Assembly: GCA_964526635.1 (NCBI GenBank)
Contig: CAZGLR010000052.1
Location: forward strand, 1 to 22,296
Length of the DNA: 22,296 bases
Source: CAZGLR01 sp964526635
GTDB lineage: Bacteria; Zixibacteria; MSB-5A5; GN15; JAAZOE01
Reading direction: 5' to 3'
The notes under the pieces are model-generated. The model made no database searches, was not told where the DNA came from, and saw only the letters and a program-made list of their open reading frames with translations. Shown here piece after piece: positions 15,010 through 22,296 of this stretch; the stretch's first letter is position 1, and every line of letters starts with the position of its first letter. Position numbers and translations under genes: made by a program.

Positions 15010-15474
15010 ATGCTCTCGATTCATGTCATAACAGTCGGCCGCGATAAGGACCGCTGGGTTACCGACCAGATTGAGCATTACACCAAATTATTAAGCCGTT
15101 ATGCACGGATCGAATTGATATCAGTGCCTGAGACCAAATACGGCAAAAACACCGATTTGAATCGCGCCCGCGCCGATGAAGCCGCAGCCATTCGGAATCG
15201 ACTTACAGGCGGTTTCGTTGTTGCCCTGGAAGTCGAGGGGAAACAATACGACACAACATTGTTTGCCTCCTGGCTCGCTGATCTCCAAACCCGTGGCCAT
15301 TCGCTGCTGGAATTTGTGATCGGCGGCCCCCACGGTCTCGATCCGGCGTTTGTATCCGACCGGAAGATATCCCTCTCTCCCCTGACCATGTCCCATCAAA
15401 TCGTACGCCTGGTGCTGCTTGAGCAGCTCTATCGGGTTTTGAATCTCAACACCGGCGGCAGTTACCACAAGTAA
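15010..15474 (+). CDS. rlmH: 23S rRNA (pseudouridine-1915-N3)-methyltransferase RlmH
   Basis: A 154-residue SPOUT methyltransferase that methylates pseudouridine 1915 in helix 69 of 23S rRNA on the assembled 70S ribosome, using S-adenosylmethionine. The SPOUT knot motifs are present: FVIGGPHGLD (102-111), SLSPLTMSHQIVRLVLLEQLYR (121-142) and the C-terminal YHK (152-154), the family's substrate-contacting tail. The usual PYH is SYH here. The ATG begins immediately after the yjbQ stop, so the two are coupled. It is the last gene of the operon and is followed by a terminator hairpin. Confidence 0.96.
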   Translation: MLSIHVITVGRDKDRWVTDQIEHYTKLLSRYARIELISVPETKYGKNTDLNRARADEAAAIRNRLTGGFVVALEVEGKQYDTTLFASWLADLQTRGHSLLEFVIGGPHGLDPAFVSDRKISLSPLTMSHQIVRLVLLEQLYRVLNLNTGGSYHK

Positions 15475-15479
15475 AAGAA

Positions 15480-15506
15480 AAAGCCCGCCGGGACCGGACG
15501 GGCTTT
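15480..15506. terminator. Shared intrinsic terminator between rlmH and the giant gene
   Basis: Arms AAAGCCCG (15480-15487) and CGGGCTTT (15499-15506) pair perfectly around an eleven-base centre that can pair further (CCGG pairs). On the minus strand the stem is followed by a T-rich run (TTTTTCTTTT), a strong Rho-independent terminator for the giant gene. On the plus strand only TTT follows, so it is weaker for rlmH. It lies six bases after the rlmH stop and 35 bases past the giant gene's stop. Confidence 0.85.
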
Positions 15507-15540
15507 CTCATAAATAAGCGGGAATAGGAGAGTAGTCTTA

Positions 15541-18500
15541 CTACTTCAGCAGCACCATCTTCTTGATCGCTTCCGCACCGGCGGCACGGGCCCGGTAGAA
15601 GTAGATACCGGAGGCAACTGTCTGACCATTCTGATCGGTGCCATCCCATTCAAATTCCACATATCCGGCCTGAGCATGACCCGTCCACTGACGAATCACC
15701 TGTCCGGTGATGTTAAAGACACAGATTACATAATCCGATTCAACCGGCAACGCCATCTCGAATTTGGTCGTCGGGTTAAATGGATTCGGGTAATTCTGTG
15801 TGAGAGCCAGTTGACCCGGCAGGGCATGTGATGAAATCTTCGGCGCCAACTGAACGCCATTGTAATCGGCCATCTCGGCCTCGAGTATAATCAACTCGGA
15901 ATTGGTCGGGGCCCTCAATTCAAGCACTTGCTGCTCACCGGCGGCGATACGCCCATCGCGTTCAAGACTGTAGACCAGCATGCGCAGAGTATGATCATCG
16001 ACCCAGCTGTACATTAATTCCATATTGATGGCATCACCGGCCAGTTTCGGCTCACCGATTTCAGCGCGATTACCATGGACGATAAACAACGCCGCTCCGA
16101 TATCGGATTGTCCCGTAGTTCGTATCAGTGCGCGATCATTCTGGCGCTCGAAGGACACATCGACTGTCAGATCGATGCCCGGAATCGGCTTTGGCAACGG
16201 CAACGCATCCCCGATCACGACTCGGACCAGATACACCAGATCGGCAATCGATAATGCCAGCCCATCGGCGTTGACATCTGAGGCTGCAATCTGTCCCGGT
16301 ACCGAGATCGTAAAGGCGCTGATACCGAAGATAAAGTAATTGGTATATACGACAGCATCGGCAACTTCATAGGCGATACCATTGAGGTTAATATCGCCGC
16401 GGTCATCGATTGAGTCGGGATGTATGATACACAGGTCGCCGTTATGGAAGTTGGCGCAGCGCACCGGCGCTTCTTTATCGCCGGTGATACAACTGTCGGG
16501 CGTTCCCGTGTTCATCCAGCGCGATGCCTCCGGATAGCGGATATCATCGAATTCATCCCATACCAGGCGGCCATCGGGCCAGAAAATCGCCTGGTCAACC
16601 AGTTGATATTGACCCGAAGGATCCGAGAAGCTGTTGTCGCCGCAATCATACCAGAAGAAGCTGAACGGTATATTGCGGCCGCCCAGGTTCTGATCGCCGG
16701 CAATACGGAAAGTCATCGTGGCAATGACACCATCGGGCAACAACTGCTCGGCCGGCGGATGGAATGGTCCGTTGTTTATATCAGCGATGGACACAAGACG
16801 AATCAATCCGCTGGGACAGGTCCCCTGGCAGTTGCCGTCGGCGCCTAAACGATAGGTATAATACTCCCAGCCATTGACTGCCGCACCGATTTCCGACAAG
16901 ATGAAGTTCAGGACTGAACCGTCGTAGGCGATCAATAAATCATAACCCGCCAATTCACTGCCGGCACTGGCCCGGATATTCATCGTGGCGGTCGCGCCCG
17001 GCGTCAGGCAATCGGGGCCCTCGATCCAGACATCGACACACGTCGAACACACCGGCGTCGGCAGCACGGTCAGGCAGTAGTATTCGATGACCGTATCGCA
17101 ACTGTCGGAACTCAGGAATTTGAAGCAGTACTCGGCCGAGTCATTGGACGGCGGATCAAAAGTCAAAACACCGCATTGCGTCACGCTGTTGTAAGCGAAT
17201 TCACCCAGGCCGGAATCCAGTACCAGCTCGACAGTATCATAGTTATCATCGGAGACACAGATGTTCTCGATAACGATTGCCCCGGTATCGGTATCGCACC
17301 GGACGAAGGTCGTGATACCGGGCAACGAAATCTCCGGCGGTATATTCTTGCGCGCCACCAGGCTGTGCACCAAAGTATCGGCTTTGCCGCAATCATCGAG
17401 GGCAATTACCCGCAGGTCACATTCAACATCCTCGGTTAGTTCAAGGCACACCAGGCCGGTTGCCGCCGTATAGGCAGCATTGGGACATCCGCCCTCGACA
17501 AAGACCCGATCGATGTTGTCATCGGCATCGGTAATATCAACTTCAAAGCAGTAGGTGTAAGTATCCTCGCAAAATGTGAAATCAGCCTCGCCCGGTCCGG
17601 TAATCTCAGGCGGAGTATTGATGATTGACGCCAGCACAAATGTACAGGAATCCCGGCCGCAACCGGTTTCATCAATGACCGTGATTGTGTCGATCCGCGT
17701 TTCATCGACCATAAAGCACAGTGTTTCATCGTTGCTGTCATAGACATATCGTTCCGGTCGAACCGTAACGTTATATCCCAGCGATCCGACAAACAGACAT
17801 ATCTGCTGCGGTTGACACAAGTTGATTGTGGTATCGCCCGGACAGGTCGGATTCGGCTGCAGGCCTTCGTTAATTTCAACTTCAGCATATGCGGTATCCT
17901 GAGCTCCGCACTCATCAATAACCACCACCATCAGACTGCACATACCAAACTCGGTCGGGGTGAAGCAGAAATCGGATGTATCATCTGTCGGTTGTTTGTC
18001 GATATCCGGCTGACAAAGTACTGTTTTTTCGATAGTGACAACATTGTCATCGTCATCACTGATAATTATCGGTACACAAATCTGTTCGAGATCACAGAGG
18101 GTGAATGGATCAAACTCGCCGAAGACCACCGATGGCGCGGAATTGAAATCAGCAACGATCATACCGGTATCGACTACTGCCGCACCACAGTCATCGTAGG
18201 CCGTAATGATAATCTCATACTCGCCCGGCTCAAAGATCTCCAGACAGGCGCTGCCATCACCATATGAATCTGCGCCGACTATGACAATACTGTCGATTAC
18301 ACCATCGCTGTCAGTAGCAGAATAGGTCAGGCAACTCTGAGAAGGTTCACACAGGAATACAGTATCGCTGGAAATCTCAGCCATCGGAGGGATGTTCGTG
18401 GCCAGAATCACCTCTCCGGTCGCAGTGGTAGTATTTTCACAATCGTCGGTTACCGTTACAGTGTAAGTATATGTCCCCGGTCCTTCCGGCAGGAAGCAGA

Positions 18501-21500
18501 CTTCGTATTCACGGACGCTGAACTCAGCCGGACTGACCGTCACCGAGACAATATTTTCATCAACGTCACTGAACATAATCGGCAGACAGATTTCTTCGGG
18601 GAAGCACTGCGTCAGCGATGAATCAGTCGCGCTTACTTCCGGCGCCTGATCGAAAGTAATCGTGATACAGAACGAACAGGTTGTCGTACCGCATTCGGTC
18701 GCAGCCGTGATATCGAAACAATATGTACCCGCCGTATCGGCCATGAAGATAAGCTGGCCATCGACCAGCGATGTATTCGGTGGCAGGGTTATCTCGGCAT
18801 CGGCAGGCGCATAACTCAACGGCACTATCACTTCTTCCGGTCCGCACAGATGCAGTGGCTCAGGTGTTGGACAGGTAATAACCGGCTCAAGGCCAAATTC
18901 AACAGGTATCGTAACGGTGCAGGTATCGTTACCACAATCGCCGACCGCAATCAGTGTATATTCATAGACACCCGCCGTATCGGCCATGAAACACAGTCGG
19001 CCATCGACATACTTGGCATCGGGATGATCCACCGTCACTTCGGCAGTTTCCGGCGTCACCGGAACTGAAATACAAATCTCTTCCGGCTGGCAAAGACTGA
19101 CCGTATCGATCTCGACCGGGCAATCGAGGAATACATCCTGGCCCAGCTCGTACGTGACCACGACAGTATCTTCAGCATAAGCTCCGCAATCATCTGTTAC
19201 ACGAACGATAAACGTGTATGTGCCCGGCTCCTCGGGGGTAAAGCAGTACGAGCCATCTTCATATATCCCGGGATCGGGGCTGAATGAGAGTGTCGGATTA
19301 TTACCGTCGATATCACCGAAGGCAAAGCCGGTCAAACATATCTCGCTTACATCACAGGCCTCGACCAGCGTATCCGCCGGTACCGTAAGCGTGGGCGGTG
19401 AATTGACATCAATCGTCATTGTCACGGTTGTACTGACAGCCGCGCCGCAATCGTCATAGGCGGTCATTGTCAACTCAATCACTTCACTCTTGATGAAATC
19501 GACGCACACGGTGCCGTCTTCGGCATTGTAATAGCCCGGTTCGGAAACAACTATCGAATCAATCACACCATCGGGATCAGACGCAGTCACCGGGACGCAA
19601 ACAGTCCCCGGCTCACACAGAAACGCCGCCGTATCTGGCGCGGCAATCATGGGCAGCTCGTTAAACTCGACATAAACCGTGGCCGTATCGACATCGCTGT
19701 TGCCGCAATCGTCTTCAACCGTCACAATTATATTGTATGTCCCCTCGCCCATATCCGGGATGAAGCATACTTCACCCTGATCCAGACCAAGATTGCGCCG
19801 TTCTTTCATCTTCTGCACGGTGATGATCGTGATGTTATCATCAGGATCACCAAATTCCATCGGCAGACAGATTTCGCCATATTCGCACAGGAATACCGAG
19901 GTATCCGGCAGAATCACATATGGCGGAGAATCTATACCGACCGTGACACAGAACGAACAGGTGGCGGCATCGCCACAGTCATTGGGGACGGTCACCGTGA
20001 AGCAATATTCACCTGCCTGGGCGGCATCAAATTTAATGTAGCCGTCTTTGTAATAGCCACTCGACGGCTCGACTATCACTTCGGCATTGTCCGGCACACC
20101 ACCCAGGGGAATCTGAACTATCCCCGGCTGGCAGAGATAGACCGACGTATCCGCCGGCGGACAATCCGGTATGATCTCATCTTCCAGTGTGATGGCAATC
20201 GTAACTTCACACGTATCGGCCAAACCGCACTCATTGGTGGCAATCAGCGTGTAGGTATATTCGGTCGATTCGTCGGCCGGGAAACAAATCTGCCCACCGG
20301 CGTAATACGCTCCCTGACCATCAACCACGACCGTGGCATTCGATGGCTCAATCGGGATATCGACACACACTTCACTCGGCTCACATATCTGTATGCTGAT
20401 CGGTTCTTCCGGACAGGAGATCATTGGCGGAGAATCGAGGGTCACGTTGGCCGTGACAACACAGGTATCGCTGCCACAATCACCATCGGCGACAACGGTA
20501 AACTGGTAGATATCGGTTTTGTCGGCGTAAAAACAGAGGCGGCCGTTGTCGATAACCGCGCCGCTTTCCAGCACGCGTAAGGGGGCATCAAATGGATCCA
20601 CCGCGATATCGATACAAATCGAATCGGGGGCGCAGAGGAAATATGGCTCCAGTTGGGGGCAGTCAATAGCCACATCGCTGCCATATTCGACAGTCACACA
20701 AACCGTGTCCTCGGCAAAGGCGCCGCAATCATCAATAACACGAATGACAATGCAGTACGTTCCGGCTGTATCCGGCGTGAAACAAAACAAATCAAGCTTA
20801 TCTTCAGGCTGCCCGGCGAAATAATACTGGACATCAACGATATTATCGTCGATATCGGAATACTCAAAGCCGGTCAGGCAAATTTCTTCAGGACCGCAGG
20901 ATGTTATAGTTGTGTCAGGCGGGGCGGTTACGGTCGGCGTGCCATTAAGGTAAATCGTTACATCAAAACTGCACGTATCGGCGTTGCCGAGATTATCGGT
21001 TGCCTCGATCGTAAAAGTATAGGTTCCCTCGGCGTCAGGGGTAAAACACAATTGCGAGAAATCCTGAGCGATCTCGCCAGGGCTATCGAGCAGAGTCAGA
21101 CTGGTAAATCCGCCCAGCGTCAAATCATAGCAGAGTTCCTGCGGCTCGCAAAGAAATTCTGTTTCGTTGCCCGGACAATTGAATTCAGGCGGGGCGGCAC
21201 AGGCATTCGCTGAAAACTGGAGACCATTACCTTCATAAGCCATCGGACCGCCATAGGTCAGGCTGTAGTCATCGGCGCCATCGATCAGCCCCATACTGTT
21301 GTAGCTTGCGCCAGGCAGGTCCTTGCCGGTAAAGACACTGGTATTGGGATCATCGGGAGGTGTCGTCCCCTGATAATTATCCTCAAGCCCGGCAATATCA
21401 TCGGCAAAGCCGGGGATATCCGACAACGGTGTCATCGCCGATCCGATCAACACCTGAGCTTCGGTGAATTCCACCGAGCGGCCGGTTGCCCAGATATTGA

Positions 21501-22023
21501 AGTCAAAGGCACAGCCCCCGAACGAGATACCGATAGTATCATAAGGATCGGTCATCTCTTCGATACGGGCCAGATCAATAGTTATATCCCACCATATCTC
21601 ATAGAGATTCGGCGCGATTTCATCGGGCCATTTCACCCAGCCCCAGCGATCATTCTTTTTCAGGTCGTCAGAGAAATTAAAGGCGATAGGGAAAACATTG
21701 ACACCTTCCTGGGGTTCTTCATCGAGCTGCACCAGCACCGAGCCATGCAGTTGCTCCAGGAAATGGCCACCGGGCCAGACAATCGTTTCGACATGCCAGC
21801 GGCCTGTCGCGGTATCCCGATAGACAAAATAGCCATCGAGATCCTCCGGCGGATAGGTGTCAAATTCGGGGCCGCCTGCAAATAGTGCAGAATCAAGCGC
21901 GATATAATTCTGCGGCGGACCATCGGGGATGTTGTCGGAATTATCGAAATACGCCAGCGCCGGAGCGGCGAGGAGTATGACGACAGCGTATATACAAAAT
22001 GATCTGAGAACCGGCCAGTTCAT
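15541..22023 (-). CDS. Giant secreted Cys-rich Ig-like repeat protein with cohesin-, dockerin- and sorting-type C-terminal modules
   Basis: A 2160-residue exported protein. A signal peptide (hydrophobic 5-24, cleavage likely after PALA) leads an N-terminal domain of about 250 residues with no family I recognise. From about 275 to 1660 come sixteen Ig-like repeats of 80-95 residues, each with Cys at fixed places (LCxPxxIC, LCF, DCG). Then follow a cohesin-like domain (about 1660-1815, SELAGYDLLIAYDGSVLNF), two dockerin-type Ca loops (DINLNG and DVNADG, about 1870-1938), and a C-terminal FlgD-Ig/type IX-like sorting module (about 2070-2160, QNYPNPFNPTT to KMVLLK). The start has a GGGAGG ribosome site. 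It is likely cell-surface or secreted and may be a structural or adhesive protein. No enzyme motif is seen and the function is unknown. Confidence 0.88.
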   Translation of the reverse strand: MNWPVLRSFCIYAVVILLAAPALAYFDNSDNIPDGPPQNYIALDSALFAGGPEFDTYPPEDLDGYFVYRDTATGRWHVETIVWPGGHFLEQLHGSVLVQLDEEPQEGVNVFPIAFNFSDDLKKNDRWGWVKWPDEIAPNLYEIWWDITIDLARIEEMTDPYDTIGISFGGCAFDFNIWATGRSVEFTEAQVLIGSAMTPLSDIPGFADDIAGLEDNYQGTTPPDDPNTSVFTGKDLPGASYNSMGLIDGADDYSLTYGGPMAYEGNGLQFSANACAAPPEFNCPGNETEFLCEPQELCYDLTLGGFTSLTLLDSPGEIAQDFSQLCFTPDAEGTYTFTIEATDNLGNADTCSFDVTIYLNGTPTVTAPPDTTITSCGPEEICLTGFEYSDIDDNIVDVQYYFAGQPEDKLDLFCFTPDTAGTYCIVIRVIDDCGAFAEDTVCVTVEYGSDVAIDCPQLEPYFLCAPDSICIDIAVDPFDAPLRVLESGAVIDNGRLCFYADKTDIYQFTVVADGDCGSDTCVVTANVTLDSPPMISCPEEPISIQICEPSEVCVDIPIEPSNATVVVDGQGAYYAGGQICFPADESTEYTYTLIATNECGLADTCEVTIAITLEDEIIPDCPPADTSVYLCQPGIVQIPLGGVPDNAEVIVEPSSGYYKDGYIKFDAAQAGEYCFTVTVPNDCGDAATCSFCVTVGIDSPPYVILPDTSVFLCEYGEICLPMEFGDPDDNITIITVQKMKERRNLGLDQGEVCFIPDMGEGTYNIIVTVEDDCGNSDVDTATVYVEFNELPMIAAPDTAAFLCEPGTVCVPVTASDPDGVIDSIVVSEPGYYNAEDGTVCVDFIKSEVIELTMTAYDDCGAAVSTTVTMTIDVNSPPTLTVPADTLVEACDVSEICLTGFAFGDIDGNNPTLSFSPDPGIYEDGSYCFTPEEPGTYTFIVRVTDDCGAYAEDTVVVTYELGQDVFLDCPVEIDTVSLCQPEEICISVPVTPETAEVTVDHPDAKYVDGRLCFMADTAGVYEYTLIAVGDCGNDTCTVTIPVEFGLEPVITCPTPEPLHLCGPEEVIVPLSYAPADAEITLPPNTSLVDGQLIFMADTAGTYCFDITAATECGTTTCSFCITITFDQAPEVSATDSSLTQCFPEEICLPIMFSDVDENIVSVTVSPAEFSVREYEVCFLPEGPGTYTYTVTVTDDCENTTTATGEVILATNIPPMAEISSDTVFLCEPSQSCLTYSATDSDGVIDSIVIVGADSYGDGSACLEIFEPGEYEIIITAYDDCGAAVVDTGMIVADFNSAPSVVFGEFDPFTLCDLEQICVPIIISDDDDNVVTIEKTVLCQPDIDKQPTDDTSDFCFTPTEFGMCSLMVVVIDECGAQDTAYAEVEINEGLQPNPTCPGDTTINLCQPQQICLFVGSLGYNVTVRPERYVYDSNDETLCFMVDETRIDTITVIDETGCGRDSCTFVLASIINTPPEITGPGEADFTFCEDTYTYCFEVDITDADDNIDRVFVEGGCPNAAYTAATGLVCLELTEDVECDLRVIALDDCGKADTLVHSLVARKNIPPEISLPGITTFVRCDTDTGAIVIENICVSDDNYDTVELVLDSGLGEFAYNSVTQCGVLTFDPPSNDSAEYCFKFLSSDSCDTVIEYYCLTVLPTPVCSTCVDVWIEGPDCLTPGATATMNIRASAGSELAGYDLLIAYDGSVLNFILSEIGAAVNGWEYYTYRLGADGNCQGTCPSGLIRLVSIADINNGPFHPPAEQLLPDGVIATMTFRIAGDQNLGGRNIPFSFFWYDCGDNSFSDPSGQYQLVDQAIFWPDGRLVWDEFDDIRYPEASRWMNTGTPDSCITGDKEAPVRCANFHNGDLCIIHPDSIDDRGDINLNGIAYEVADAVVYTNYFIFGISAFTISVPGQIAASDVNADGLALSIADLVYLVRVVIGDALPLPKPIPGIDLTVDVSFERQNDRALIRTTGQSDIGAALFIVHGNRAEIGEPKLAGDAINMELMYSWVDDHTLRMLVYSLERDGRIAAGEQQVLELRAPTNSELIILEAEMADYNGVQLAPKISSHALPGQLALTQNYPNPFNPTTKFEMALPVESDYVICVFNITGQVIRQWTGHAQAGYVEFEWDGTDQNGQTVASGIYFYRARAAGAEAIKKMVLLK
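17045..21200 (-). repeat. Region encoding sixteen tandem Ig-like repeats
   Basis: By eye the repeats fall into three kinds. A: CP...LCxPxxICI...LCF.AD...DCGxDTC. B: PDTS.xLCxxxEICL..F.D.DDN...CFxP..GTYT..V.DDCG. C: DSDGVIDSIV...DDCGAAV. Reading from the N-terminus the order is A B A A A B C B A A B C B A B B. The B-A-A-(A)-B-C group occurs twice in a row, which points to duplication of a block of five or six repeats. The DNA is mostly diverged between copies, with short identical patches (for example 18728-18747 and 18971-18990). Confidence 0.8.
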
Positions 22024-22226
22024 CGGACCTCCCTACAGTTACCAAAACAAGGGCTTATTCGGCTTATGCCTATGCCATATTCAGTAGATGACTCCATCTG
22101 CCAGAGCAGATATGGGCCACCCCTCTGCTTCTGTTGTAGCATACCGGATGCAAAAAAGTTAGTTAATCGGCCTGGCAGTAAAGGTACCGAATATTATTGA
22201 GGAAACCTCAGTTATACTCCAAATCA
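22024..22226 (-). promoter_or_regulatory. Long 5' leader of the giant gene
   Basis: About 200 bases separate the predicted transcription start from the ATG. It holds a perfect short inverted repeat TGAGG-AAA-CCTCA (22198-22210) just inside the start, another AGATG-ACTC-CATCT (22086-22099), and the ribosome site GGGAGG close to the ATG. I see no reading frame with coding character and no motif of a riboswitch class I know. Confidence 0.45.
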
Positions 22227-22254
22227 AATATACGCGAAGGCACCATTTTGTCAA
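22227..22254 (-). promoter_or_regulatory. Strong sigma-70-type promoter of the giant gene
   Basis: Minus strand TTGACA (22249-22254, perfect -35), 16-base spacer, TATATT (22227-22232, one mismatch to the -10 consensus) preceded by GCG. The 40 bases upstream are AT-rich, which could act as an UP element. This is the best promoter match in the window and suggests strong expression of the secreted protein. Confidence 0.75.
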
Positions 22255-22296
22255 GATCATTATTTGAGTCAACTATTAACAAATCAACGAATTAGT

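Noticed and set aside
17045..21200. CRISPR-like or satellite DNA array
   Set aside because: The periodicity is about 250-270 bases, keeps one reading frame, and is conserved at the protein rather than the DNA level.
22024..22226. c-di-GMP or other known riboswitch in the giant gene leader
   Set aside because: No conserved core of a class I know could be matched; only short inverted repeats are present.

Overview
The window looks like a chromosomal stretch of a Gram-negative bacterium from the FCB / candidate-phylum area; Zixibacteria is my best guess. The guess rests on three things. Base composition is moderate (a little over 50% GC by eye). An outer-membrane barrel tail is present. A giant secreted protein combines interrupted dockerin-type Ca-binding loops with a C-terminal module of the 'QNYPNPFNPTT ... 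KMVLLK' type, a combination I associate with Zixibacteria and neighbouring phyla. TAA, TAG and TGA all end ordinary genes here, so the code is standard. No mobile element, CRISPR array, tRNA or rRNA is visible.

Layout. (1) 1-300: the 3' end of a plus-strand outer-membrane barrel gene, overlapping convergently by a few bases with what follows. (2) 297-3855, minus strand: creatininase-family amidohydrolase, a degenerate TIGR04282/DUF2064 glycosyltransferase-like protein with its own promoter, and a three-part DsbD electron carrier with its own promoter. (3) 4015-7236, minus strand: a tight redox/membrane cluster read as thioredoxin, CoA-binding protein, a tiny membrane protein, rhomboid protease, pseudo-receiver protein. 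The tiny gene (6295-6456) is the most unusual item: a one-helix membrane protein whose in-frame TGA is followed by 23 more sense codons, with a Cys five residues on and SECIS-like hairpins directly downstream. It is a candidate selenoprotein.

(4) 7474-15474, plus strand: a compact polycistron dtd, maf, rodZ-like, an unknown small protein, smc, ftsY, yjbQ, rlmH. Neighbours overlap or lie a few bases apart, except for 19 nt before smc. It links D-aminoacyl-tRNA quality control, nucleotide clean-up, cell shape, chromosome organisation, membrane protein targeting and ribosome modification. The smc gene contains a run of ten N that looks like an artefactual scaffold join. (5) 15480-15506: a shared terminator between the convergent rlmH and the giant gene. 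(6) 15541-22023, minus strand: a 2160-residue secreted protein with about sixteen Cys-rich Ig-like repeats, a cohesin-like domain, a dockerin-like pair and a sorting/FlgD-like C-terminus. It has a strong promoter and a leader of roughly 200 nt that is rich in short inverted repeats.

The redox theme recurs. DsbD would carry electrons from cytoplasmic thioredoxin (also encoded here) to the periplasm, the candidate selenoprotein sits in the thioredoxin operon, and the giant protein is loaded with paired cysteines. A functional link is inference only.
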